DNA from: Pelomyxa schiedti
Taxonomy: Eukaryota; Evosea; Pelobiontida; Pelomyxidae
NCBI GenBank assembly: GCA_020536535.1
Contig: JAHLWZ010000298.1
Location: 1 to 31,247, forward strand
DNA: 31,247 bases
Direction: 5' to 3'
Part shown: piece after piece, positions 1 to 9,351 of the stretch
How positions within the stretch are numbered: position 1 is the first letter of the stretch
Layout: every line of letters begins with the position of its first letter
Program-made: the position numbers and the translations under genes
The notes under the pieces: generated by a model
Database searches by the model: none
Told to the model about the DNA's origin: nothing
What the model saw: only the letters and a program-made list of their open reading frames with translations

Positions 1-240
1 AAGCCCCACAAGGAACAACACTCGTGTCGGCGTCGATATCCATGACAGTTACCGCGAGTCTTTTTTCCTCTGGTAACAGTGAATATATAACTTACACACA
101 TGTGAGGTGAACCAGAAATTTCAATAGATGTATTTACAGCTTGCGTGTCCGCTCTTGGTGATTCGTGCTTGTTGGCAGTTGTTGTTTCAGTTTTCATTTT
201 TGGTTCTGTGCACAGTCAGATGAACAGCTCTTCACGTGGT
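1..240. repeat. Left arm of a 240-bp perfect inverted repeat
   Basis: Bases 1–240 are the exact reverse complement of 661–900. The match stops at 240/661, because base 241 is G where pairing with T at 660 would require A. The right arm holds exon and intron sequence of RSPH9, whereas the left arm sits where the 5' exon of that gene should be. The arm begins at base 1 of the window, so its outer limit is unknown. Likely a fold-back chimera from amplification or assembly at a contig end; a genuine inverted duplication is the alternative. Confidence 0.95.
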
Positions 241-1334
241 GCCAGGTGTGCGTTGGGAGTGGGTTTGTCGACAACAGAGATCGGGGTTTTGTCATCGTCG
301 TTGGCGGTGTTACGCTCTCGTCAGGGTAGATCTCTCGACGTCAAATTGTGGGGAAAACTACGCGGCACTGAAAACGACTACTATGTGGCAGATGCCGTCC
401 TGGATGCTTCTCTCAAGAAGCGCAAATTTTATAGGTACTCTCCCGTCCTATATTGTTTCGCCTGTTCTGAATGAGGGAGAGGTCAGTGTTGATGGTGTGG
501 ACTGGGTTTTGGTACCAGAAGTTGGAGACGATGTGAGGCAGTTGTGTGCACTGATCACAGTACCTTTTACTGGGAATCCCACATTCCAGTACCAAATCCC
601 TGCAAGTACTGAACGTGAGTCACCCCGCGAGGCCTCTACAACTCCCGAAAAAAGTACTCTACCACGTGAAGAGCTGTTCATCTGACTGTGCACAGAACCA
701 AAAATGAAAACTGAAACAACAACTGCCAACAAGCACGAATCACCAAGAGCGGACACGCAAGCTGTAAATACATCTATTGAAATTTCTGGTTCACCTCACA
801 TGTGTGTAAGTTATATATTCACTGTTACCAGAGGAAAAAAGACTCGCGGTAACTGTCATGGATATCGACGCCGACACGAGTGTTGTTCCTTGTGGGGCTT
901 ACCTTTGCACTCCTGATCATCGCATAGTCCCTAACTCCTCATTTTGTGGTTTATGACTTCCCTTTGTTACCTCTTGGTGACATTGTGACAGGGTTAACTC
1001 TCAAGGAAGCACAAAATCTCAATTCTTATTGCCACCTGCGGTACCCCAGCTCGCTCCAAGGCGATGCAGTAGAAAGGGAAGCCATATTTCCGTCCAGCAA
1101 TTTTCTGGACTCCCTTGCAGAAGATATCAAGGGTACACTTATGCATTCCCCGTTCCATATCAACATCTTCCAGGTACATGGAGTCTTCATTTCAACTCCC
1201 TGGACCAAAGAGTCACCCTACGGTCACTGCTGTGGCCAGGTTTTGCCATGTGTAGCACTCCTTCGACACCGCAGTACAGCAGCCTGTACATAGGAGACGG
1301 CACCAGAAACACAATCAGTTTTCTGGCCTCCTAA
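241..1334 (+). CDS. RSPH9: Radial spoke head protein 9 homolog, 5' end missing
   Basis: RSPH9 is part of the radial spoke head, which relays signals between the central pair and dynein arms in a ciliary axoneme. I read six exons: 241–444, 482–614, 696–805, 834–948, 992–1132 and 1174–1334; they sum to 288 codons in one frame. The translation follows animal RSPH9 throughout: VKLWGKLRGTENDYYVA near the start, DWVLVPEV, VVPCGAYL, then GLTLKEAQNLNSYCHLR, FLDSLAEDIKGTWSL, TLRSLLWPG and a closing YIGDGTRN. Introns are very short (81, 43 and 41 nt; the one at 445–481 is placed by homology, and 806–833 is only 28 nt). The first 10–20 residues are missing because the sequence upstream of 241 is an inverted copy of the gene's own middle. 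The family call is strong; exact splice points at 444/482 and 805/834 are less certain. Confidence 0.87.
661..900. repeat. Right arm of the 240-bp inverted repeat (RSPH9 coding sequence)
   Basis: This is the copy in its natural context: it contains the end of one RSPH9 intron (acceptor at 695), exon 696–805, a 28-nt intron 806–833 and the start of exon 834–948. The spacer between the arms is 241–660 (420 bp). Confidence 0.95.
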
Positions 1335-1436
1335 GGTATTTAAAAAAAACAAAAAACGAATACTTGTTTTAGTGAAAAAGCCATTAAGTACTGGAAATAT
1401 ATTGTCCTGCCTGGGTTCTTCTTCTTTAGTTTTGGT

Positions 1437-1893
1437 TTACACTTTTCTCTTTGTGGTGCTTATGTACAGAACTGTGCAGTGTAAAAAATATGCTAAAGCG
1501 GGGAAAAAAAAAGGTGAGTACCATTGTTTCCACGTATGAAAGCATCACCATATGTTTCTTTAAGCTGTCCGTTGACATATTCCTCAGTCTGCTCCATAGC
1601 CACATTCATGTACCCATCCACTACAGCCAGAATTCCTATGATACAAAACAAAAGCAGAGAGAAGGAGCACAGTGAGAGTTTGGCCCTATAGTCGGCAAAC
1701 CAATCAAATCAATCAACAGGCAGTCACACAGTCCACGAATCATGGAGCCAAATGACACCCTACCTCGGTAGTCAACACCAGAGTTCAGCTTGACCACAAC
1801 AGGTCTCCCCAGGGCCAATTTAAAGAAATCCGATGGCCTTCTTCTACTGGCGCTGTTGTCCACAACCGCCGCTGTTGGTGCCGCCGCCGCCAT
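1437..1893 (-). CDS. LSM6: U6 snRNA-associated Sm-like protein LSm6
   Basis: LSm6 is a subunit of the Lsm1–7 ring in mRNA decapping and decay and of the Lsm2–8 ring on U6 snRNA. Three exons (minus strand: 1893–1764, 1635–1522, 1471–1437) join to 92 residues. After an alanine-rich lead of about 20 residues, the Sm1 motif reads GRPVVVKLNSGVDYRG and the rest follows the family as DGYMNVAMEQTEEYVNG and GDAFIRGNNVLYIST, ending in a basic tail. Splicing restores G-I-L across the first intron (1636–1763, 128 nt) and N-V-L across the second (1472–1521, 50 nt). The start is the ATG at 1893. The N-terminal Ala-rich extension is longer than in human LSM6. It is transcribed away from the S33 peptidase gene. 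Confidence 0.95.
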
Positions 1894-2101
1894 CGTTTCT
1901 TGCGAGAATTTATTAATTTGATTATCTGGTAACCTCACCAAGTATCTCAACACAATCTTTGGATTGACTTGAGTCAGTGAATGTGTACTGGAACTGAGTG
2001 CCCAGAGAACAACGATGAGATCTCAGCGATGGTTGATGACCTCTCGAACAAAGGGTTTCGCAGATCAATAAACGAACAAAGGGTGCACAAAATTAACAGG
2101 C
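1894..2101. promoter_or_regulatory. Divergent intergenic promoter region, LSM6 / S33 peptidase
   Basis: This 208-nt gap lies between the start codons of two genes transcribed in opposite directions, so both promoters and 5' leaders must sit here. I see no clear TATA box or repeated element. The promoter role is inferred from layout only. Confidence 0.35.
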
Positions 2102-4261
2102 ATGGCACTCAAGTTATTGTGTGTTGTGTTGGTGTTGTGCGCAACAATTAGAATTGCACATGCTGAGGCACTGTGGTACGACTGCCCTCCTTTTTTTACG
2201 ATGCAAAAAATGGGTTCCTCACAAGTTGACTCTAAGGTGCAGTTGTTGTTCTTCTACCTTTTATTTTGAAAATATTGACCCCTTTTTCTCCTCCTTTGTA
2301 GTATCGTCTACAGTGCTTGAATATTTCTGTCCCACTATCCTATGACAATCCTGGTTCTCTCCATTTTGTTTATACTTGCACGCACTGTGAATTGACTCTT
2401 TCTTTCTTTATTTTAAGGAGGGAAGCAAATTACTGCTTTTACTTCCAGACTGACCAACCCAAATGATACTATTACCAAGAAAGGGCAACTGTGGCTGTTG
2501 CAAGGAGGTCCTGGAGGCAGTGGGGAAAGTATTTGGCCTTTTGCCCACAGGGAGCAACTTATGGACCTTCTGGGTGGCACTTTTGATTTAATGTTTCCAG
2601 ATCACAGGGGTGTAGGGTATGTGCCCCTTCTTTTCCCTTGGAAGACTCTCAATTTAGCCAGATTTTCCACACCATTATACTGCCCAAATCCTACTATAAT
2701 ACAGGCACAAGAATGTATCGACTATTTAGACTCCACTTGGGGTGAAGGCCTGCATCAATTTACTTCCTCCAATGCTGCAAGAGACCTCCATTCACTAGTA
2801 ACTGCAGCAACCGAGTCTGGTGTTCCAGTCTATATTTATGGTGTTTCGTATGGTACATAAATATACGCATATAATAATAAGCTGATTGCGTATACAAGGT
2901 ACATACTGGCTTCAGAGATACCTCCAGATATATTCCTCAGAAGCAGAAAGGCCCAGGGCCGTTATTCTTGATGGGATTGTTTCCCCGGATAAACTTAAAT
3001 TTTTGGAGTACGACTTCTATGTCAACACAGTGGGCCATGAGCTTATGGCATGGTAAATCTTTCCTTTTCAATCGGTTTCTAAGACTCTTATGTGAGGTGT
3101 GAGGCTGATTTGTTCTGTAATTCTGCATTTAAGGGAGTCCCCCCAATTTCTGTATCTTCTTTGCCCTACCATCTTCCTCTTTCTCATTTGACCTCAGGTT
3201 ATGGCGTCACTGTTTGACAAACTGCTAAATAATGCTACTACATGTTTTGATCAACTTTCTCAACCACTTCCTCCACTTTTTTCCTCTCCATCTAGCATTA
3301 AGCAGGTCGAATTACTACCTCTGAAGTTAAACTGTGACCTCCTTAAAAGGGTCTCAATGCATTGTTTCAACAATGGCTCTTTAGCCAGACAAACAGAATT
3401 CTAATACCACCAACCATATTCCGATTGACAAGGTGCTCTACAACCGATATCTCTGCCCTGAATTATCTTATGTCCACGCTATCACAATCACTTGTTTCCA
3501 CACCCTACGGTCCAAGTAAGAATTTCTAAGCACTATTTTCAGCATTGTGACACTGCCTAGATTATGCCTATGAAGATAACCCTTTAGCCTTAAACATAAT
3601 TCAATCAGAAATGCTCTCTCTGAAATTGCCACCTCCCACCCTTGAGCAGATAATAACTGGAGAAAGCTCTCTATACTTTACTGGTGGCTCTAGTGTGTCG
3701 GTAGCAACCTGGCCACTTCTTTTTTCAGACTTATATTGGTTAGAATCGAATGTGGTATGACTACTGGGATCGTTACACACCCGATGAGTATGCAAATAAC
3801 TTGCCGTCAGTAAGCCGAACTGCGGGGTGCCCTTTTTTCGTCTAATACACACAGGTGTCCGGACTTCCTCTCTTAATGCTAAATGGAAACCTTGATCCCC
3901 AGACTCCCCTATACTTTGCCGAGGAGGTCTATAACCACTACGCCGGCCCCACAGTAACGGTATGTGTTCCAATCCAATCCAACCTCCATCACTCATTCTC
4001 TCTTCACTAATTCGGAAATTCCTGTCCCAAGTTTGAAATTGTCAACGCGGCGGTTCACTGCACAATAGCCAACTCGCCTGTGGATAACAGCGACACTCCA
4101 TGTGGCCTTCAAATGGTCGTGGGCTGGATTCTCTCTGACACCAAAACGCTTGATACAACTTGCTTGGACCACTTGGTGCCCATTGACTGGGCCGGAACAA
4201 CAACAGATGATCAACAACTGAGTCTTACAACATTTGGTGTGACGGACATGTGGCAACTGTG
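2102..4261 (+). CDS. Secreted serine peptidase, family S33 (tripeptidyl/prolyl aminopeptidase-like)
   Basis: An alpha/beta-hydrolase peptidase expected to remove N-terminal peptides in the secretory or lysosomal route. The start ATG at 2102 opens a hydrophobic signal peptide (MALKLLCVVLVLCATIRIA, cleavage near AHA-E). Recognised exons include 2102–2236, 2314–2353 (CLNISVPLSYDNP), 2418–2852 and 2899–3052. The oxyanion-loop motif LQGGPGGSG lies at 2498–2524, DHRGVG near 2600, and the nucleophile elbow GVSYG is split by an intron at 2853–2898. Downstream, RAVILDGIVSPD (about 2951), IPPTIFRLTRCSTTD (about 3405), then the TAP-like C-terminal lobe with LMLNGNLDPQTPL (about 3877, catalytic Asp) and NAAVHCTIANSP (about 4042, catalytic His) followed by PCGLQMVVGW. 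Stop is at 4259–4261. Exon borders between 3053 and 3840 could not all be fixed. Substrate specificity cannot be read from the sequence. Confidence 0.85.
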
Positions 4262-4375
4262 ATGATTTGAAATTTGTGTTTTTTTTCCTTTTGACAGAAA
4301 AGACTTTTTAAAATTTCTTTGGCACTACAGTGTGTAGTTCGGGAAAAAAACAAACAACGACAAAATGATTGCTTT

Positions 4376-4381
4376 AATAAA
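4376..4381 (+). terminator. AATAAA polyadenylation signal of the S33 gene
   Basis: AATAAA lies 115 nt after the S33 stop codon, in the 179-nt gap between the convergent S33 and CTR9 genes. No second candidate was seen in the gap. Confidence 0.45.
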
Positions 4382-4440
4382 AGCACGGACGGAGTCTAAC
4401 AATTAACTGTTACAGTGTCAGCTTTCTGTCTGTATAGGGA

Positions 4441-7400
4441 TTATAAGTTAAAGAAAGTCATAGTGTGTGAGGATGGTACCGGGTTTGGAGGGTTCTCCAC
4501 TACATTGGTGGGTTCTTCTGTAGTGATTGCGTCGGGGATTGTTTGTTCTTCTTCAGTGTGGGTTTGAGGGAGCGGTTCTTCAGGGATGATTTGCTCTTGC
4601 TGCTCAGGGGCTGCTGGCTCCTGTGCATCATCACCAGTTGCTTGTGTTGGTTGCTCCGCTACTTCTTCTTGGACAGGGTCGGTAACCTGCTCTTGAGTTT
4701 CTTGGTTGGGTTGGTCCCCTTGTTCTTCCTGTGGTTGGGCTTCTTGGTTAAGCTGGGAGCCCGCATTTTCTTCCTCCGCACTTTCTCCTCCAACTGCCGT
4801 TTTTCTGTGAACAATTATTTTAACCAGTTGAAATGGGAATAAACCGAATGAGTCTCTTCTTTCGTTTTGGTGAAGCCTTGTCACTGCCTCCCTCCTCACC
4901 TCTTTCAGCTTCCTTCTTCTTCCTTTCACTTCTTTTTTCTGATTTGCGTCTTTTCTTCTTTTCTGGCTTTGTTAGGTCATTTGCAACAGCACTATCCTCC
5001 TCAGGGTTTAGATTCTTCTTTCGTTTACGTGAATGATGCCGTTTGCTAGGCGAAGTGGGAGTTGGTGGTGTTGTTGTTGTGACATCCTCACCAACCACAG
5101 TTTCAATAGCTTCCTCATTTTCTGCTGGTTGTGGGTTTTCTTCCTCCTGTTGAGGTGTTGCCTCTTCTTCATTACGTTGCTTTTTACGTTTTCGGGACTC
5201 CCTGCGCTTTCTAGGTTTTCGAGATTCATCTTCCTTTGGTTTCGTTAGAGTTGCCTTGCCCAAAAAAAAAAAAAAAAAAAAAAACAAGCCTCATTTCCAG
5301 AGTCACCTCTATCTGGCTTCTCTCTTGTTTCTTTCTTCTTTGGAGATGTGAGAAGAGAAGATGTAGAGGAAAAGAAGGTACGTACAGGAAGTTTCCAAGA
5401 TCTGGCAACATCTGACTGACGCTGCATATCTTCAATAGCAGCTCGTTCTTCAATGGCCCTTTGCTCTCTCTCTTTTTGGATCCGTTGCTCCTATTTTCGT
5501 AAGTAACCGAAAGAAAATGAATTAGACAACTTGTGCAATACGTTTTTGCTCTTCAGTTTGCTTCATAGCCTCTCGCTGTTGCTGCTTTCTCTCGTTCTCA
5601 GCAAGTTCGTCCTGAGTATAATGAGATGCAAAATACCCAAAAAGACAAGATACTTTTTCAGCAGCTGTAAGGAAGCTACGTCCCTTTATAATAAGAGGGC
5701 CACACGTTTCTGCATACTGTGGGTTTCGTAAATTGATTCAGTTGTATAAATTGGCACAATGTACCGACGCAGCTCTTATGGGGTCATGCCTAAACTTCAG
5801 AGATACAGGTTTGACTTTGGATAACCACGTAAATATTGATTGTGCAGATTTCAAGTCATTGATAATCTTTTACTGCAATCAATCACTGAAAATATGCATC
5901 GTCGAAACGAAACCTGCCTAAGAGCTGTTGAAGACTTGGTATGCGCTAAAGAAACACAGGCATATTCTCTGAGGGCCAAGGCGAGGTTAAACCTTTGTTT
6001 ATGTTGGAGTTTGTATGCACAAAACGCAAACCATAGGGAGTGGTTGTGTGGAGCTAAGTGCACCACTGACTGCAGCATCTTGATACAACTGTCGAGTTTA
6101 CCAGCATGGAAATAAGCCTATAGAGTGGTCAAATCAGTAATATTGTAAACTGTGTACCTTTGCAAGGAACATGCTTAGCTGAACATCCTTAAGACCAAAA
6201 AACTTCTGGATACAATGCTGGTATCTCCACAGAAAGTTAGATACTTGAATTCCTGCAAATAAAAGAGTACAGTGCAATGGCATGGACAAACTCATGTCTG
6301 AGCATGTAAATGTGTGCCATGTTAAGTGATACATCTGGTAAGTCAGGACAAGCATCGCGGACCTTGACTAACATAAGATTCGTCACAATGACATAGATAC
6401 CTGAGTGAAAATATCCATGGCTAGTTGTAGGTTTCCTTTTTCAGCTGCAATAATGCCCAGGCCATTTGCGGCATAAGGGTTTGTGGTGTTGTGCTTCAAA
6501 ACTGACCAATAAAAATCCATTGCTATCTTAAGGTAACTGCCAATAATTAGCAATAATTATTTATCGTAAATACTGACTGGTGGGATTTTTCTGCTTTTTC
6601 AGATTTGGCAGCATAGTAGATATATGCAAGAGCAAGATAGGAATATGGGTCTCTTGCTGTTGCAGATTGTTGAATAATCCGTTCAAACTTCTTCTGTGCG
6701 GGTCTCCATTCGTTCTTTTCAAGATGCAAACTAAAATTGTTGTGAAATTGTAAACACCATACAAAACAAATACCACCCAAGAAGTGTCCACGCATCAGGG
6801 TGGCTCGTATTAGAGGTAAAGCACTCTTTGAACCATTCAGCAGCCTCTCCAAATTTGCCACGTTCTCTACTCATTAAGCCGAGACGTAAATAACAGTCAA
6901 CATAATTTGGGTGTTCTTTGAGGATTCCCTATAGAGTGTGAGTTTTGATAAGAAACGTCCCGTACTTTGTACAGATTCTCTGCCTCAGCAAATTCGAATT
7001 TCGTCTCGTACAACCGTGCCAAGTTATAGGTTACTGTAACATTACACGCCTATCACCTTTAATACAACTTAAAGCAGGTGTACGTAGAAACCTTATACTG
7101 GTCTATAGTGCATCCAGTTGCAGCAATAGATCTAAGGTACCATTTTTGTGCCTTATCAAGTTTGCTTGACTGATGGTACAGCACACCAACATTATTGCAC
7201 AATTCAGCTGGCAACTTGCGACCAGCACGCTTTAGCAACCCCACAGCATGTCTATATGCTTGAGCAGCGCGTTCTGGTTCAGATATATTTAAGATATTCC
7301 CGAGTTCTTGCCAAGATTGATCATCCTCTGGATGTGTCTCTAGGAGGAAAATTACCCAAGTACGCGCTCTGAGTCGAACCCACCTGTGACACGCTGTAGA

Positions 7401-9105
7401 TGGAACACTGCCTCATCCTTCTTTCCATCGAGATTGTAGAGAAAACCGAGAATCTACAGATTGTTTTGTTGAGTTGCTTCCTAATAATCTCTACCTTATG
7501 TGTTTCATAGTTATCTGGCACAAGGTTAAGAACTTTTTGAAAGCACTCTATTGCTTTGTCTCGGTGTCCTGTTAGCTGTAAATATCCTGTGAAAAAGTAG
7601 TAACAAAGTAACCTCTTTGTATCCACATTTGACCAAGACCAAACCAAGGTAAGGGATAGTTAGGGTTCTTGTGAGAGGCATATGTGTACGACTGGAAGGC
7701 AGTGTCCCACTGTTCTGTAACATGATAGACACGCCCCATCACGTAGTAGCTTTCTGCTTGCACCTGATGTCGTAAAAAAAAATGTGGTGTAAAACGCACG
7801 TACTTGATCTGCGGCATTATGTTGACTCAGAGCCGTTTGAGCAAATTTAAGGGCTTTATCCATTTCTTTTTTGAAGAAAAAGTGATCAGCAAGGTGGTTC
7901 AAGACAACAGGGTGAGCGGCACTAACACATAAGCAAACGTGACTTCTTTGAATGGGAGAGTTTCTACTTACTCAAACTGATAAGCAGTGGCCATAAGCTT
8001 TCCTGCTCCTTGCATATTTCCTTCATTATGATCCAAAATGGCCTTCCCAACCAATGCATCTACATTGGTTGGATCCAATTGAAGTGCACGCTCAAGTGCA
8101 CGTTTGGTTAGTGAAAGACTCGTCCCAGGGGTCCGGTGAGTGGTACCACTGCCAGAGGAATTGTGAAGTTGGTTATGGCACATGGCTACACCAACTCTTA
8201 CAGAAGGGGCGCAGGCCCGAGAGTTCGTGCGGAGGGCATGTGTGTAGTGTTTTAGGGCATCATCGTAACGGTGTTGATTGAATGCTATGCACGCTTGTCC
8301 CAGAAGGGCAGCAGTGTTGTGGGGATCTCGCTCCAACACATTTCGGAACTCGCCCCTCATTTTAGTTAGGTTACATAGCGAGAGTTTCTGTACACTACCC
8401 AGCTTGAACCAAGTCACCTTGTGAGAGTACCATAACACCTTTTCCAAGCCAAGTTGAAGGTTCCATGTACGATATACGATCTGATCTAGGGTAATACTGA
8501 GATACCTTAATGCATTGAGGGAATGGATGCACCTATTGTAACAGTCTGTGGCAAGTTTATATTTCTTATCCTTTCGTTTTTGGTCACGCTCTTTTGACGC
8601 AATCAACACATAGTGTTCTGCTAGAGTATTGAGTATAGATATTTTGTCAGATGGTTTTTCGTCTCTGGTTTCCTAGTGTTAAGAAGGAACTGCATGATAA
8701 GATGACCTGAATTGAACATCAAGCATTGCAGGATTAGCTGCTGCCTTGAGAATTTTGGTAAAGTTTTTGGAATTTCCTCTATTTCTGCATTCTAGTGCCA
8801 CGACTCTCCAAACTGAGAGTGGGGGAGTTTCGGTTTTAAGTATGTCCAACAGTTCATCTACCTGTTTTTTTTTTTGTTTAATGAGGGAAAGGGAAAAGCC
8901 GAGAACAGTAAACAGTCAGTAGTAACTCACATTTTCTAGATCTTTGGATTGTAGCTGCAAGGCCGTGAGAAAAATACTGTTCGGTAGGGGGAGGGGAAAA
9001 AAAAACAGTAGAGCGCACTTGTAAAGGAGGACCAGATTGAAGCGGTATCGTGACAACTACCCCACTGCTCTCTTCTGTTGTCGCATCCACGGACTTGCGT
9101 GACAT
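4441..9105 (-). CDS. CTR9: CTR9, TPR subunit of the PAF1 transcription elongation complex
   Basis: CTR9 is the TPR scaffold of the nuclear PAF1 complex, which acts with RNA polymerase II in elongation and histone modification. The start is ATG at 9105. The first exons (9105–9019, 8954–8931, 8861–8707, then from 8664) give [19 protein letters not shown] and [19 protein letters not shown], matching the CTR9 N-terminus. TPR blocks follow, with landmarks [19 protein letters not shown] and YTHALRTN (about 8330–8200), [17 protein letters not shown] (about 7900–7850), [11 protein letters not shown] (about 7640–7610), a [10 protein letters not shown] unit (about 7200) and [20 protein letters not shown] (about 6700–6640). 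The C-terminus is a basic then acidic Gln/Glu-rich tail (from about 5229 to 4441), as usual for the family. Many short introns interrupt it, including a 40-nt one at 4805–4844 and one at 5230–5306 with an A23 run on the plus strand. I did not fix every exon border between 8500 and 5400. Confidence 0.9.
5262..5284 (-). repeat. T23 tract in a CTR9 intron
   Basis: A run of 23 A on the plus strand reads as T23 on the coding (minus) strand, just upstream of the intron's 3' acceptor. It probably serves as an extreme polypyrimidine tract. Length is likely to vary or be miscounted. Confidence 0.9.
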
Positions 9106-9351
9106 CCCACCAACGAATACGACTTCGTTTGGGTTCTGAAGATCAACAAATTTGATGGACAAGAGATCCTTAAGAAGATCTCCCCAGAAGAAACCTACTT
9201 GCCTCGATCCTCGATCAACCCCCTGCACTCACTCTACCCCTTTTCGAAAAGAGTTGTCTCCGGACACTTGCCTTGAATTGGGTTTCTGGGTAGAGATCCC
9301 TCCGAGATATCAGATATTCGCAATCGTATTCCACACAATTTCGTACGAGCG
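9106..9351. promoter_or_regulatory. Divergent promoter region, CTR9 / ankyrin-like gene
   Basis: 246 nt separate the CTR9 start codon (9105, minus) from the likely ATG of the ankyrin-like gene (9352, plus). Both promoters must be here if the starts are right. No distinct motif recognised. Confidence 0.35.

Noticed and set aside
145-756. Two mirror-image ORFs with a signal-peptide-like start (MSALGDSCLLAVVV) on opposite strands
   Set aside because: They are antisense readings of RSPH9 exon sequence, duplicated by the inverted repeat; both begin with GTG and neither continues into a sensible protein.
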